The notes: generated by a model not told the origin, from the letters alone. DNA of 64,000 nucleotides from Clostridia bacterium (GCA_017504245.1 JAFVRQ010000009.1:1-64000), one strand, 5' to 3'. Shown: positions 18,885-28,288, counted from the stretch's first letter. Program-made: numbers and translations.

Positions 18885-19493
18885 ATGAAGATAGTTTTTG
18901 CATCGGGTAACAAGCATAAAATAGAAGAATTCGGCGCGATTTTGAAGAAATACATTCCACAAATCGAGGTTGTTTCTATGAAGGATGCCGGCATTTCCGA
19001 TGATATTGTTGAGGATGGCGCAACCTTTGAAGCAAATGCGATGATAAAGGCGAGAGCCGTGGCAAAATACGGATATATCGGTGTTGCGGACGATTCGGGT
19101 CTTACGGTTGATGCGCTTGGCGGCGCGCCGGGGATTTACTCGGCAAGATATGCGGGTGAGCACGGAAACGATAAGAAAAACAATCAAAAATTGCTTCTTG
19201 ATATGAGGAGAATTGAAAATCGCGCGGGTGCTTTCGTTTGCACCATTGCGTGCGCATTCCCCGAAAATAGCCAATACAGTGATTTTTGCGTTCGCGGTGA
19301 ATGTGAGGGAGTTATTCTTCACGCGGAAAAGGGTGAGGGTGGCTTTGGTTACGATCCCTTGTTCTTCGTTGAAAAATGCGGAAAGACCTATGCGGAGCTT
19401 TCTTCTGACGAAAAAAATGAAATTAGTCATAGAGCTGTGGCAACTAAGCTTTTTGCAGAAAAATTTGTAAATGAGATTTCAGATAAGGAGTAA
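18885..19493 (+). CDS. rdgB: XTP/dITP diphosphatase (RdgB/HAM1 family)
   Basis: 202 aa. It hydrolyses ITP, dITP and XTP to monophosphates, clearing aberrant purines. Family motifs: SGNKHKIEE (7-15), ADDSGL (68-73), APGIYSARYAG (81-91) and GFGYDPLF. The start is 11 bases after the ftsY stop. Confidence 0.96.
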   Translation: MKIVFASGNKHKIEEFGAILKKYIPQIEVVSMKDAGISDDIVEDGATFEANAMIKARAVAKYGYIGVADDSGLTVDALGGAPGIYSARYAGEHGNDKKNNQKLLLDMRRIENRAGAFVCTIACAFPENSQYSDFCVRGECEGVILHAEKGEGGFGYDPLFFVEKCGKTYAELSSDEKNEISHRAVATKLFAEKFVNEISDKE

Positions 19494-19495
19494 AA

Positions 19496-19972
19496 ATGGG
19501 AAGATACTATACCTCATCGCTCTTTATCTTCAGTATTTTGGGCGGAGTGGTGACCTTTTTGCTCGTATCGGGTATGGCGGACGTGCCGACCTCGGTATTG
19601 TTTGCTTCGTTAACCACACTTGGAATCTCTCTTGTAATTCCTATGATGTTTGCGGCGTCCGATAAAAAATTCAAACCGCTGAGAAAAGAGATTACCGAGC
19701 CCATAGTTATCGACGAGAGAGTTAATTATCTCGTTGGTAAGGAGATTAAGCAGGGCTTTATGCTCACCACCAAAAACAGTATTTTTGTGCTTTCGACGGA
19801 TGATGAGAAGCCCGTTAAATTTGAGATAAAGAAAAGCGATATTAAGAAAATTTCCGTAACCGACGACATTTATCTTAATATATTTCTTGATTATGATAAG
19901 TGTATTCGCGTCTTTGCTATGAATTGTGAGGAGCTTTCAAAAAAGCTTAAAGCAGAGGGATTTGGAAAATAA
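19496..19972 (+). CDS. Two-TM membrane protein of unknown function
   Basis: 158 aa. Two hydrophobic helices at about 7-27 and 33-52 form an N-terminal hairpin. The remaining hundred residues are soluble, beta-rich by eye, with a MLTTKNSIFVLSTDDEKP stretch that could fit a PH-like fold. No family is recognised with certainty. It is two bases after rdgB and just before yhbY, so it is co-transcribed. Confidence 0.7.
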   Translation: MGRYYTSSLFIFSILGGVVTFLLVSGMADVPTSVLFASLTTLGISLVIPMMFAASDKKFKPLRKEITEPIVIDERVNYLVGKEIKQGFMLTTKNSIFVLSTDDEKPVKFEIKKSDIKKISVTDDIYLNIFLDYDKCIRVFAMNCEELSKKLKAEGFGK

Positions 19973-19988
19973 GATTTGGAGAAAAAAT

Positions 19989-20276
19989 ATGTTGAATTCA
20001 AAACAAAGGGCTGTGCTTCGCTCTATGGCGGCGCAAATTCAGCCCATTATGCAGATCGGTAAGGGCGGTATTACCGAAAACCTTGTTAAAACCGTTTCTG
20101 ATGCTCTTGAAGCGAGAGAGCTTATTAAGCTTACCGTACTTGAAAACTGCGACTGGGGTATTCGCGACGTTGCAGAGGAGCTTGCAGAGGCGACCGACGC
20201 AGAGGTCGTTGCGGTGATAGGCAGAAAAGTGGTGCTTTACCGCGAGAGCGAAAATAAAAAGAGAATTGAGATTTGA
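19989..20276 (+). CDS. yhbY: YhbY/CRM-domain RNA-binding protein
   Basis: 95 aa, a single CRM domain. Family features: LRSMAAQIQPIMQIGKGGI near the N-terminus and AVIGRKVVLYR at the end. These proteins associate with pre-50S ribosomes. ATG 19989 follows GGAGA. The order yhbY-nadD-yqeK-rsfS is the standard Firmicutes arrangement, here with an LCP gene inserted before rsfS. Confidence 0.93.
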   Translation: MLNSKQRAVLRSMAAQIQPIMQIGKGGITENLVKTVSDALEARELIKLTVLENCDWGIRDVAEELAEATDAEVVAVIGRKVVLYRESENKKRIEI

Positions 20277-20278
20277 TT

Positions 20279-20893
20279 ATGAACGAAGAAATTACCCGAA
20301 TTGGTATTTATTGCGGAACGTTCGCGCCCATTCATAACGGTCACGTTAATGCCGCGAAGGCATTTATGGATCAAATGCAGCTTCACTATCTTTTCGTGAT
20401 ACCAACTGCGCTTTCCCCTTGGAAAATTCGTGACGAGGGTGATGATGCCGTTCACAGAATGAAGATGTGCGAGCTTGCTTTTGAGGGTGAGATTGGCGTG
20501 ATAGTGAGCGATATGGAAATTGAAAAGGGCGGAACTGCCCACACGGTTGACACCTTGCGCGCGCTTTCAAGAGAGGACCGCAGATTATTCCTCTTGCTTG
20601 GCACGGATATGGCACTGAAGCTTGAAGGCTGGAACGAGCCCGAGGAAATTTTTAAGCTTTGCTATCCTACCTACGTTCGCCGTGAGAGTGACAAGCTTCT
20701 TGAAAAACAGATTATTGAAAAAAATAATATTTATTTAAAAAAATACGGTAAAATCTGCCGAAGAATTATAACGAACGAGATCGAGCTTTCTTCCTCTGAA
20801 ATTCGCCAGAGAGTAAGAGAGGGAAAGGATATTTCACATCTCGTTCCCCAAAAGGTTGCTGAATATATCAAAGAAAATAACCTTTATTTGTAA
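20279..20893 (+). CDS. nadD: Nicotinate-nucleotide adenylyltransferase
   Basis: 204 aa. It makes deamido-NAD from nicotinate mononucleotide and ATP. The nucleotidyltransferase motif GTFAPIHNGH has HxGH at 19-22, and the C-terminal SSSEIRQRV is the second ATP motif. The start is two bases after the yhbY stop; the TTG at 20273 is less likely. Confidence 0.96.
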   Translation: MNEEITRIGIYCGTFAPIHNGHVNAAKAFMDQMQLHYLFVIPTALSPWKIRDEGDDAVHRMKMCELAFEGEIGVIVSDMEIEKGGTAHTVDTLRALSREDRRLFLLLGTDMALKLEGWNEPEEIFKLCYPTYVRRESDKLLEKQIIEKNNIYLKKYGKICRRIITNEIELSSSEIRQRVREGKDISHLVPQKVAEYIKENNLYL

Positions 20894-20954
20894 TTTTTAT
20901 TTTTCTTGACAAAATTTAGCCGATAGTTTTCGGTGCATATAGAGTGAGGCAATT

Positions 20955-21584
20955 ATGAATAATAAATTTAGTGAAGAAATGCTTTTTTCCTTGCGAGAAA
21001 GCGTAAAAAATGAAATGGGAGAAAAAAGATATTTTCACACTCTTGAGGTGGAAAAAATGGCGGCGCGACTTGGGGAGATCTATGCTCCGAGTGAGATTTC
21101 TATGCTTCGTGCGGCTGCGCTTTTGCACGATATAACGAAGGAGCGCACAACGGAGGAGCATATCGCGATTTGCGAAAATGCGGGCGAGGTGGTTTCGCTT
21201 GGTGACAGAAGAGCACCCAAAATGTTCCATTCGAGAACTGCGGCACTCGTTATTCCTGCGAAGTATCCCGAGTTTGCTACACCGGAAATTATAACTGCTG
21301 TTCGCTATCATACTACAGGCAGGGCGAATATGGCACTTGCCGAAAAGATTATTTATCTTGCGGACTATATTGATATGTCAAGAAAATACGGTGATTGCGT
21401 TGCGCTTCGCGATTTCTTTTTCGATTTCGATTTTGAAAATGCGGACGAGAAGGGAAAAATCCGTCATCTCAACGATACCCTCATTATGTCCTATAACCTC
21501 ACAATAAAAGGGCTTTTAGAGGAAAATAAGCACATAGCGGAAACTACCTTTGAAGCGAGAAATTATTTGATTTTGGAAGAATAA
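20955..21584 (+). CDS. yqeK: YqeK-family HD-domain phosphohydrolase
   Basis: 209 aa. The HD metal site is H28 with LLHDITKE (H58-D59) and later RYHTTGR and YLADYID. B. subtilis-type YqeK proteins hydrolyse diadenosine tetraphosphate symmetrically to ADP. There is a 60-base gap from nadD, but no good promoter was seen in it. Confidence 0.93.
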   Translation: MNNKFSEEMLFSLRESVKNEMGEKRYFHTLEVEKMAARLGEIYAPSEISMLRAAALLHDITKERTTEEHIAICENAGEVVSLGDRRAPKMFHSRTAALVIPAKYPEFATPEIITAVRYHTTGRANMALAEKIIYLADYIDMSRKYGDCVALRDFFFDFDFENADEKGKIRHLNDTLIMSYNLTIKGLLEENKHIAETTFEARNYLILEE

Positions 21585-21591
21585 TTTTTCG

Positions 21592-21632
21592 AATTGGACT
21601 TCTTTACATAAAAAACAAAAGAGAGGTCCAAT
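21592..21632 (+). promoter_or_regulatory. Hairpin masking the LCP-gene ribosome site
   Basis: ATTGGACTTCT pairs with AGAGGTCCAAT, placing the GAGAGG ribosome site and the bases up to the start codon inside a stem of about 11 pairs. Confidence 0.5.
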
Positions 21633-22652
21633 ATGAAAAATGTATTTAAAATTGATTTAAAGGTTGTTTTATTTATACTAACGGTTATGGTTTGCCTTGC
21701 GGTCGTTTTGTTTGCGCAGGGGAACGCTCGGTCAAACGGTGACGTGACCGATACTGCCATTCGCACAAGCGAAGCGGAGGTTTGCAACTTTTTATTACTT
21801 GGCACGGATAAGGCGGCAGGGCTTTCCGATGTGATTATGCTCGTTTCAGTTAATTTGAGTAACGGCTCGATCAATTTTATGCAAATTCCGCGCGACACCT
21901 ATTTTGAGTGTGGCTCTACCTATAAAAAGCTTAACGGAGCACCCCAAACCCTCGGCAGCGTAAAAGCATTTGCAGAATCGCTCGGCGATGCAATGGGAAT
22001 AAAAATAAACTATTATCTCTCGCTTGGGCTTGAAGCCGTTCAAAAAATGGTTGATTTTGTTTCCGGCATTGAGGTCGACGTTCCCTTTGATATGGACTAT
22101 GAGGATAAATCTCAAAATCTTTCTATCCACCTAAAAGCAGGCAAACAAACTCTTGACGGCAAGAGCGCGGTGGAGTTTCTAAGATACCGCGCGGGCTATA
22201 TCACGGGTGATCTTGGCAGAATTAACGCTCAAAAGCTCTTTATGAATGCCTTCGTGAAAAGAATCGGTGAGATGGGAAATCCACTTGCTTTATTCAATCT
22301 TTGCAGGTTGGTTTTGAGCAATTCCGAAACTAATATCAAGGAATCGGATATTTTTTCACTCTGCTTGAAATATGCAAGGGTTAAGGGCGGTTCCGTTTCC
22401 TATATGACTGCCCCGGGTGAAGCGTTGCAGGATGCGAACAGCGGTGCCTGGTATTATATTTTGTCGCATTCCTCTATGGCAGAGCTTGTTTGCGATAGAT
22501 TTGGCGCGCGAGAGGACAAAAAAGATTTTGATAAAGCAAAAAGATTTGTTGACATAAACGAGAAATCGTTTTATGATATATATAATAAATTCTGCGAGGT
22601 GAAAATTTACTCCGCGGATGACGTTGAAAACAATGAAGTCAATATAAATTAG
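21633..22652 (+). CDS. LytR-CpsA-Psr (LCP) family protein
   Basis: 339 aa. LCP enzymes attach teichoic acids or capsular polymers to peptidoglycan from undecaprenyl-linked precursors outside the membrane. One N-terminal membrane helix (about 11-29) precedes the LCP domain, with LLLGTDKA, LSDVIML and QIPRDTY as family motifs and AVEFLRYR with conserved arginines. It sits between yqeK and rsfS, a placement seen in other Clostridia. Confidence 0.93.
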   Translation: MKNVFKIDLKVVLFILTVMVCLAVVLFAQGNARSNGDVTDTAIRTSEAEVCNFLLLGTDKAAGLSDVIMLVSVNLSNGSINFMQIPRDTYFECGSTYKKLNGAPQTLGSVKAFAESLGDAMGIKINYYLSLGLEAVQKMVDFVSGIEVDVPFDMDYEDKSQNLSIHLKAGKQTLDGKSAVEFLRYRAGYITGDLGRINAQKLFMNAFVKRIGEMGNPLALFNLCRLVLSNSETNIKESDIFSLCLKYARVKGGSVSYMTAPGEALQDANSGAWYYILSHSSMAELVCDRFGAREDKKDFDKAKRFVDINEKSFYDIYNKFCEVKIYSADDVENNEVNIN

Positions 22653-22662
22653 GAGAAACAGT

Positions 22663-23049
22663 ATGGAAGAAATGACAAATTTGAACGAAGAGATAGTATC
22701 TCTTGAAAATGCATCTCCCCTTGAGGTAGCGAAGGCAATCGAAACCTTTCTTGACAACAAAAAGGGAAGAGATATTAAGGTTCTTCACGTTGAGGACGTT
22801 ACGAGCATCGCGGATTATTTCGTGGTTTGCACCGCAACGAGCAACACTCATGTTAAAGCACTTTCGGGCGAGGTTGAATATCAGCTTGAAAGACGTGGTG
22901 TGAATGCTTATCACATTGAGGGCAGGGACAACAACTCTTGGGTGGTTCTTGACTATTGCAACGTGCTTGTTCACATCTTTAACAGAGAAGCAAGAGATTT
23001 TTATAATCTTGACAAATTATACGAAAATACCACAGCAGTAGAGGAATAA
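22663..23049 (+). CDS. rsfS: Ribosomal silencing factor RsfS
   Basis: 128 aa. It binds L14 on the 50S subunit and blocks subunit joining when nutrients are low. Family stretches: DIKVLHVEDVTSIADYFVV, the EGRDNNSWVVLDY block and VHIFNREARDFY. The site AGGAGA precedes the ATG; leuS follows three bases after the stop. Confidence 0.96.
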   Translation: MEEMTNLNEEIVSLENASPLEVAKAIETFLDNKKGRDIKVLHVEDVTSIADYFVVCTATSNTHVKALSGEVEYQLERRGVNAYHIEGRDNNSWVVLDYCNVLVHIFNREARDFYNLDKLYENTTAVEE

Positions 23050-23052
23050 AAA

Positions 23053-25488
23053 ATGAAATACGAGCATTTATTAATTGAAAAGAAATGGCAGGAATATTGG
23101 CAGAAGAATCAAACGTTTAAAACTGACGTTTGGGATTTTTCAAAGCCAAAATATTACGTTCTTGATATGTTTCCGTATCCTTCCGGAGTAGGACTTCACG
23201 CAGGTCACCCCGAGGGCTATACGGCAACTGATATTGTGTCAAGAATGAAGAGAATGCAGGGCTATAACGTGCTTCACCCTATGGGCTATGACTCATTCGG
23301 TCTCCCTGCGGAGCAGTATGCGGTTAGCACGGGTAATCACCCCAACGGCTTTACGCAGACGAATATCAAAACGTTCTCAAATCAGCTCCGTGAGCTTGGC
23401 TTTGACTATGACTGGGATAAGATGATTGCGACAAGTGATCCAAGCTTCTATAAATGGACGCAGTGGATCTTCAAGCAGCTCTATCTTGATGGCTACGCGC
23501 AGTACATCGATATGCCCGTTAACTGGTGCGAGGAGCTTGGAACGGTTCTTTCAAACGACGAGGTTATTGACGGCAAGAGTGAGCGCGGCGGCTATCCCGT
23601 AGTGCGCAAAAATATGAAGCAGTGGGTTATCAATCAGCCCGCGTTTGCTGAAAAGCTTCTTGAGGGACTTGACGAGATCGATTGGCCCGAATCCACAAAG
23701 CTTATGCAGAAGAACTGGATTGGCAAATCCACGGGTGTTGAGGTTAAATTCCAAATAGTTGGCGGCGGTGAATTTTCAATCTTCACAACCTGCATTGAAA
23801 CGATTTACGGCATTACCTTTATGGTGCTTGCGCCCGACGGTGAGGTTGTTAAGCAGTTGATGCCGAGAATTCAGAATAAGGAAGAGGTTGAAGCATACAT
23901 AGCGGAAACTCTCAAGAAAAACGATATGGACCGCACTGAGCTCAATAAGACAAAGTCGGGTTGTGAGCTTAAGGGTGTTACTTGTATAAATCCCGTTAAC
24001 GGCAAGGAAGCAAGAATGTTCATTGGAGACTTCGTGCTTGCAAGCTACGGTACGGGCGCTGTTATGGCAGTTCCTTCACACGATCAGCGCGACTTTGAAT
24101 ATGCGCAGGCGCACGGAATCGATATGATTCAGGTTATCGACGGTGACGAGAAATTAGGTCACGTTGACGTGAGCGAGCACGCATTCGAAAAGGGAGATTA
24201 TCTTGGTAAGGGCTATCGCCTCGTAAATTCCGAGGAATTTAGCGGTCTTACCGTTGAAGAAGCAAAGGAGGCAATCACCTCAAAGCTTGAAGCGATGGGT
24301 GTTGCAAAGAGAACTGTTAACTACCACTTTAGAGAGTGGATATTTGCTCGTCAGAGATATTGGGGAGAGCCCGTTCCCGTTGTTCACGGTGAGGATGGAG
24401 CCGTTCACGTTCTTCCTGACGAGGAGCTTCCTTTGGTGCTTCCCGAGCTTGAAAACTACAAGGGCGTTGGTGGAAAAGCACCCCTTGAAAACGCAGAGGA
24501 ATGGAAATATTACGATAAAAACGGTATTAAGGGCAAGAGAGAAACCTCAACGATGCCCGGTTCTGCAGGCTCGAGCTGGTATTTCCTTCGTTATATTGAT
24601 CCTAAAAACGATAAGGCACTCGCAGATCCCGAGCTTTTGAAGCATTGGATGCCCGTTGACCTCTATATCGGCGGTCCTGAGCACGCGGTTGGTCACCTTA
24701 TGTATTCAAGAATTTGGAACAGATACCTTTACGATAAGGGAATTGCACCCACGAAGGAGCCCTTCAAGAAGCTCGTTCATCAGGGTATGATTCTCGGCTC
24801 TAACGGTATCAAGATGGGAAAGAGATTCCCCGAATTCGTTGTAAATCCCTCCGACGTTGTTCGTGAATACGGCGCAGATACGCTCCGTCTTTACGAAATG
24901 TTTATGGGTCCGCTTGAGGTATCAAAACCTTGGAGTGATCAGGGCGTTGAGGGCGCAAGACGTTTCTTAAACCGTGTTTGGGCGTTCTTTACGGAGGCAG
25001 AAAACGTAATTGATGCTGAAGTTCCCGCACTTGAAAAGATTTATCATAAGAGCGTTAAGAAGATTACCGAGGACTTTGAAAAGCTCGCGTTCAATACGGC
25101 TATTTCGCAGATGATGATTTTCGTTAACGCGGTTTATAAGGAAGGCAAGTGCCCAAGAGAATACGCAGAGGGACTTATTAAGATGCTTTCTTGCATTTGT
25201 CCTCACGTTTGCGAGGAAATGTGGAGCATTCTCGGTCATAACGATACCATTGCTTATGAAGCTTGGCCTACCTACGATGAAGCAAAGACGGCTGACGACT
25301 CTGTTGAGGTTGCAGTTCAGGTTAACGGTAAGCTTCGCGCAACCGTAATGCTTCCTATGAATTGCGACAAGGACGAGGCAATCGCTATTGCCAAAGCCGA
25401 CGAAAAGGTACAAGCCGCAATCGAGGGCAAAACGATAGTTAAGGAAATCTCCGTTCCCAATAAAATTGTAAATATAGTTGTAAAATAA
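23053..25488 (+). CDS. leuS: Leucyl-tRNA synthetase
   Basis: 811 aa class I synthetase. The HIGH-type motif is HAGH at 49-52. The CP1 editing domain is present, ending with YGTGAVMAVPSHDQRDFE. Where KMSKS is expected the sequence is KMGKR (587-591), followed by FPEFVVNPSDVV. The anticodon-binding and C-terminal domains are complete. The final 20 bases, including the stop, are repeated at 28001-28020. Confidence 0.97.
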   Translation: MKYEHLLIEKKWQEYWQKNQTFKTDVWDFSKPKYYVLDMFPYPSGVGLHAGHPEGYTATDIVSRMKRMQGYNVLHPMGYDSFGLPAEQYAVSTGNHPNGFTQTNIKTFSNQLRELGFDYDWDKMIATSDPSFYKWTQWIFKQLYLDGYAQYIDMPVNWCEELGTVLSNDEVIDGKSERGGYPVVRKNMKQWVINQPAFAEKLLEGLDEIDWPESTKLMQKNWIGKSTGVEVKFQIVGGGEFSIFTTCIETIYGITFMVLAPDGEVVKQLMPRIQNKEEVEAYIAETLKKNDMDRTELNKTKSGCELKGVTCINPVNGKEARMFIGDFVLASYGTGAVMAVPSHDQRDFEYAQAHGIDMIQVIDGDEKLGHVDVSEHAFEKGDYLGKGYRLVNSEEFSGLTVEEAKEAITSKLEAMGVAKRTVNYHFREWIFARQRYWGEPVPVVHGEDGAVHVLPDEELPLVLPELENYKGVGGKAPLENAEEWKYYDKNGIKGKRETSTMPGSAGSSWYFLRYIDPKNDKALADPELLKHWMPVDLYIGGPEHAVGHLMYSRIWNRYLYDKGIAPTKEPFKKLVHQGMILGSNGIKMGKRFPEFVVNPSDVVREYGADTLRLYEMFMGPLEVSKPWSDQGVEGARRFLNRVWAFFTEAENVIDAEVPALEKIYHKSVKKITEDFEKLAFNTAISQMMIFVNAVYKEGKCPREYAEGLIKMLSCICPHVCEEMWSILGHNDTIAYEAWPTYDEAKTADDSVEVAVQVNGKLRATVMLPMNCDKDEAIAIAKADEKVQAAIEGKTIVKEISVPNKIVNIVVK

Positions 25489-25490
25489 TT
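25471..25490 (+). repeat. 20-bp direct repeat, left copy (3' end of leuS)
   Basis: Matches 28001-28020 at 19 of 20 positions and contains the leuS stop codon. The pair brackets the S8 protease segment. Confidence 0.7.
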
Positions 25491-25524
25491 ACAATGCTTT
25501 TGAGTAAGTCGGAAGAATAAAATA

Positions 25525-25553
25525 TTGACAATATTGCGGTTATATGCTATAAT
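25525..25553 (+). promoter_or_regulatory. Consensus promoter downstream of leuS
   Basis: -35 TTGACA (25525-25530), 17-base spacer, -10 TATAAT (25548-25553). Transcription would start near 25560. Confidence 0.8.
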
Positions 25554-25559
25554 CATAGC

Positions 25560-25636
25560 AGAATAATAATGGACACACAAAGTGCCCAACGCAAAAAACG
25601 CAGAGTCGGGCATAATGCCTAACTTTGCGTTTTTGT
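25560..25636 (+). ncRNA. Short structured leader or small RNA ending in a terminator
   Basis: From the promoter above, about 77 bases run into a strong hairpin, ACGCAGAGT...ACTTTGCGT, with inner GGCAT/ATGCC and a T-run. An upstream copy AACGCAAA (25588-25595) can pair with the terminator's 3' arm instead, so an antiterminator is possible. It is either a small RNA or an attenuated leader of the protease gene. No known riboswitch class is recognised. Confidence 0.45.
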
Positions 25637-25746
25637 CTATTTTGGAATATTTTTTTAAAAGGTTGAAGAATTTCTCGAAGAAAAAAGGTAATATATTATA
25701 AGGATATAAATCCTTAAACAAATAAATTTCAGAAAGGGAAAACATT

Positions 25747-27939
25747 ATGAAAAAATTGATTTGTCTTTTGCTCGTTGTTGTTATGACGTGCACGGTACTT
25801 TCGGGGTGTGAGTGGAGCGATTTATTTAATTGTATGATTATACCATCAACTACTACCGCTACAATTGACGAAATCGAATGGGAAGAAAAAATAATTTGGG
25901 ACGGAGATGTTAATGCAAATTTTGTAATTGGAGAACTTTTGGTTATTATTGATAGAGCTATAAGTGTACCAAACAAAGTTTATGAACCGGAATTTTTTGT
26001 TGGAGTTGAAGTTGTAAAGATAATAGATCAAAGTTCCCCAATAAAAGACTTTGAAAATATCCCGGAGGATTATAATCAAAGACTTTATATTGTTCTTGCA
26101 GAAACCTATGATACTAAGGAAAAGACATTAGAAGCCATGAGAATATTGGAGTCGGTTGAGGGCATAAAATCTGTTTCTCCCAATTTATTCCTTAATTGGG
26201 ACACTACACCTAACGATATATTTTTTGATAATAGCATTGGAATTCACGATCAATGGTCATTAGAAAAGATATAGATCGAGAAGGTTTGGGATTTTAGTAC
26301 GGGAACATCTGATCTTAAAGTCGCGGTTTTAGATAGGGGTGTTTCCTCTCATGAGGATTTGGATGATAATTATGATATTTCTAATGCTTGCGATTTTTAT
26401 GACGCAACCTTGGAAGTTCCGTTTTTTTGCAAGATTGATGAAAGTGGACACGGTACTCATGTTGCCGGTATAATCGGCGCAAAAGGAAATAACAATTTAG
26501 GTGTTTGCGGTATAAATTGGGATGTGTCTATTGTTCAAATGAGAGTTATAGGTGCAGAAACGATTTATTCATTCACTAATGCCCTTGAGTGGGCCATATC
26601 CGATGATATTGATATTATAAGTATGTCAGCCAGTATTTATGAACCCATACCATATGCAGAAGATGCGATTAGAGATTATTGCAATCAAGGAGGGATATTT
26701 GTTTGTTCTACAGGTAACGACGAACAGGATAACGATTCGTATGGTCAGTACAATTATCCTTCTTACTATGGTTCCAACCTATATGAAGATAAAATTGATA
26801 ATATGATAAGTGTAGGTAGAGTTGATTGGAATGATAGCCGTCCCGATGATGCAAATTGGGGATTGGAGACGATAAATATTTACGCGCCGGGGCAATATAT
26901 TTTGAGTACATTTCCAATAGATATTTGTCTTGAGGGGAATTATGGCGTTGATACGGAAAGCGGTGATACATACTGGGCTTGTGAGTGCGAGTTTGAATAC
27001 GATGAGCTTAGTGAAGATGAAGGGGAATGGGTTCATGTTTCCAATCACCATATAAATGGTTATCACTTTATGTCAGGTAGTTCAATGTCCACACCACATG
27101 TTTCTGGTGTAGCTGCGCTGTTATTATCAGTCAATCCAAATCTAACTGCTACTCAAATAGAAAGCTGTATAATGAATGGAGCAGATACAATCACTATTAC
27201 TACGGGCGATGGTGAGGATCAGTCCGTAAAACGTTTGAACGCTTGGGGCGCATTTAAGTATTTGATGGACAACTATCCCATATATGAGCGAAGCATAGGA
27301 TATGATGATTGTACAGGTTCATATTACGTTGATGCAGATGCACCGTATATGAAGGACAATACTATGATGATAAAATATAATATTCAAAATCCAGGCAGTT
27401 ATACTTTTACCCTTTCTTCCAATAGTCCTATAGAAGTGAAATTGTATAATAGCAATTTAGAGGAGATTGTTACTACACAAACGATAGTAAACAATGGTTG
27501 CGAAATTGAATTTACTTATACCTTGTCTACAAGTACATATTATATAAAAACCAACTATATAAACGATTCAGTAGAAGGCACTATAAATATTGAAATCGAT
27601 TGTCCACCTCATACTCACGAATACATCGGCTGGACGTATTACAGTCCAACTCAACATATTGAATGTTGTGAATGCGGTCAAAAAGGTACTCAAAAAGGTT
27701 CTCACATAGTACAGGAAGGAAGTGTAGTAAATTACAAGGGCATTTGTATGTATTGCCGAGCAACTGTATTTCTTTTGGACAATCATTTTCCAGATTTAAT
27801 GAGTGTTACAAGATATAGCATAAACGGCTCATATATTTTGCCTAACGGAATTATAGTGCTTGTTGATGAAGATATAGAAGCATACGAAAACGGCACGCTT
27901 GTGTTCTATGACAAGGATAATTTGCCACAGACACAGTAA
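25747..27939 (+). pseudogene. S8 subtilisin-like lipoprotein protease, split by an in-frame TAG
   Basis: A 730-codon frame with a single TAG at 26272-26274. The N-terminal piece has a lipoprotein signal (lipobox LSGC, residues 17-20) and a propeptide-like region. Reading resumes in the same frame directly after TAG, and homologs would be expected to have a residue such as Gln there (EKI-x-IEKVWDF). All catalytic features follow: VAVLDRGV (Asp), GHGTHVAGII (His), the oxyanion Asn in STGND and GSSMSTPHVSG (Ser). The C-terminus carries HIECCECG and CMYC knuckles. AGAAAGGGAAA precedes the ATG. TAG is an ordinary stop elsewhere (for example at 52915-52917 and 58035-58037), so this is probably a recent nonsense mutation. 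Confidence 0.85.
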
Positions 27940-28000
27940 TGGTATTTCAACATTTTAAAGCTTAATATTGGGTGTAACATCACATTGAAAATAAATTTCA

Positions 28001-28020
28001 AATATCGTTGTAAAATAATT
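28001..28020 (+). repeat. 20-bp direct repeat, right copy
   Basis: AATATCGTTGTAAAATAATT, differing from the leuS end only at its sixth base. It lies 11 bases before the rpsU -35 box. Confidence 0.7.
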
Positions 28021-28030
28021 AAAAAACCCC

Positions 28031-28059
28031 TTGACAAATGGGGAAATATAGTGTAAAAT
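28031..28059 (+). promoter_or_regulatory. Promoter of rpsU
   Basis: -35 TTGACA (28031-28036), 17-base spacer, -10 TAAAAT (28054-28059). A GTTCGAG/CTCGAAC hairpin (about 28073-28089) follows at the transcript start. Confidence 0.85.
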
Positions 28060-28111
28060 ATAACAGTATATTGTTCGAGTAGCTCGAACCTTGAGGGGAG
28101 GGAAACAGAAA

Positions 28112-28288
28112 ATGGCAGAAGTAAGAGTTAAAGAAGGCGAATCTTTGGATAGTGCTCTTCGTCGCTTCAAGCGCCAGTGCGCTCGTTCCGGTATCCTCAC
28201 TGAACTTCGTAAGAGAGAACACTACGAAAAGCCCAGTGTTAAGCGCAAGAAGAAGTCAGAGGCTGCAAGAAAGCGCAAATACAAATAA
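28112..28288 (+). CDS. rpsU: 30S ribosomal protein S21 (bS21)
   Basis: 58 aa. It starts [20 protein letters not shown] and has a strongly basic C-terminus ([15 protein letters not shown]), typical of bS21. It helps base-pair the anti-Shine-Dalgarno region during initiation. GAGGGGAGGG precedes ATG 28112. Monocistronic. Confidence 0.97.
   Translation: MAEVRVKEGESLDSALRRFKRQCARSGILTELRKREHYEKPSVKRKKKSEAARKRKYK

Noticed and set aside
20906-20940. Promoter before yqeK (TTGACA near 20904)
   Set aside because: No -10 box at a 16-19 base spacing; nearest AT-rich hexamer is about 24 bases away.
26272-26274. TAG as a recoded sense codon in this organism
   Set aside because: TAG terminates the RluD-like gene (52915-52917) and hpf (58035-58037) normally.
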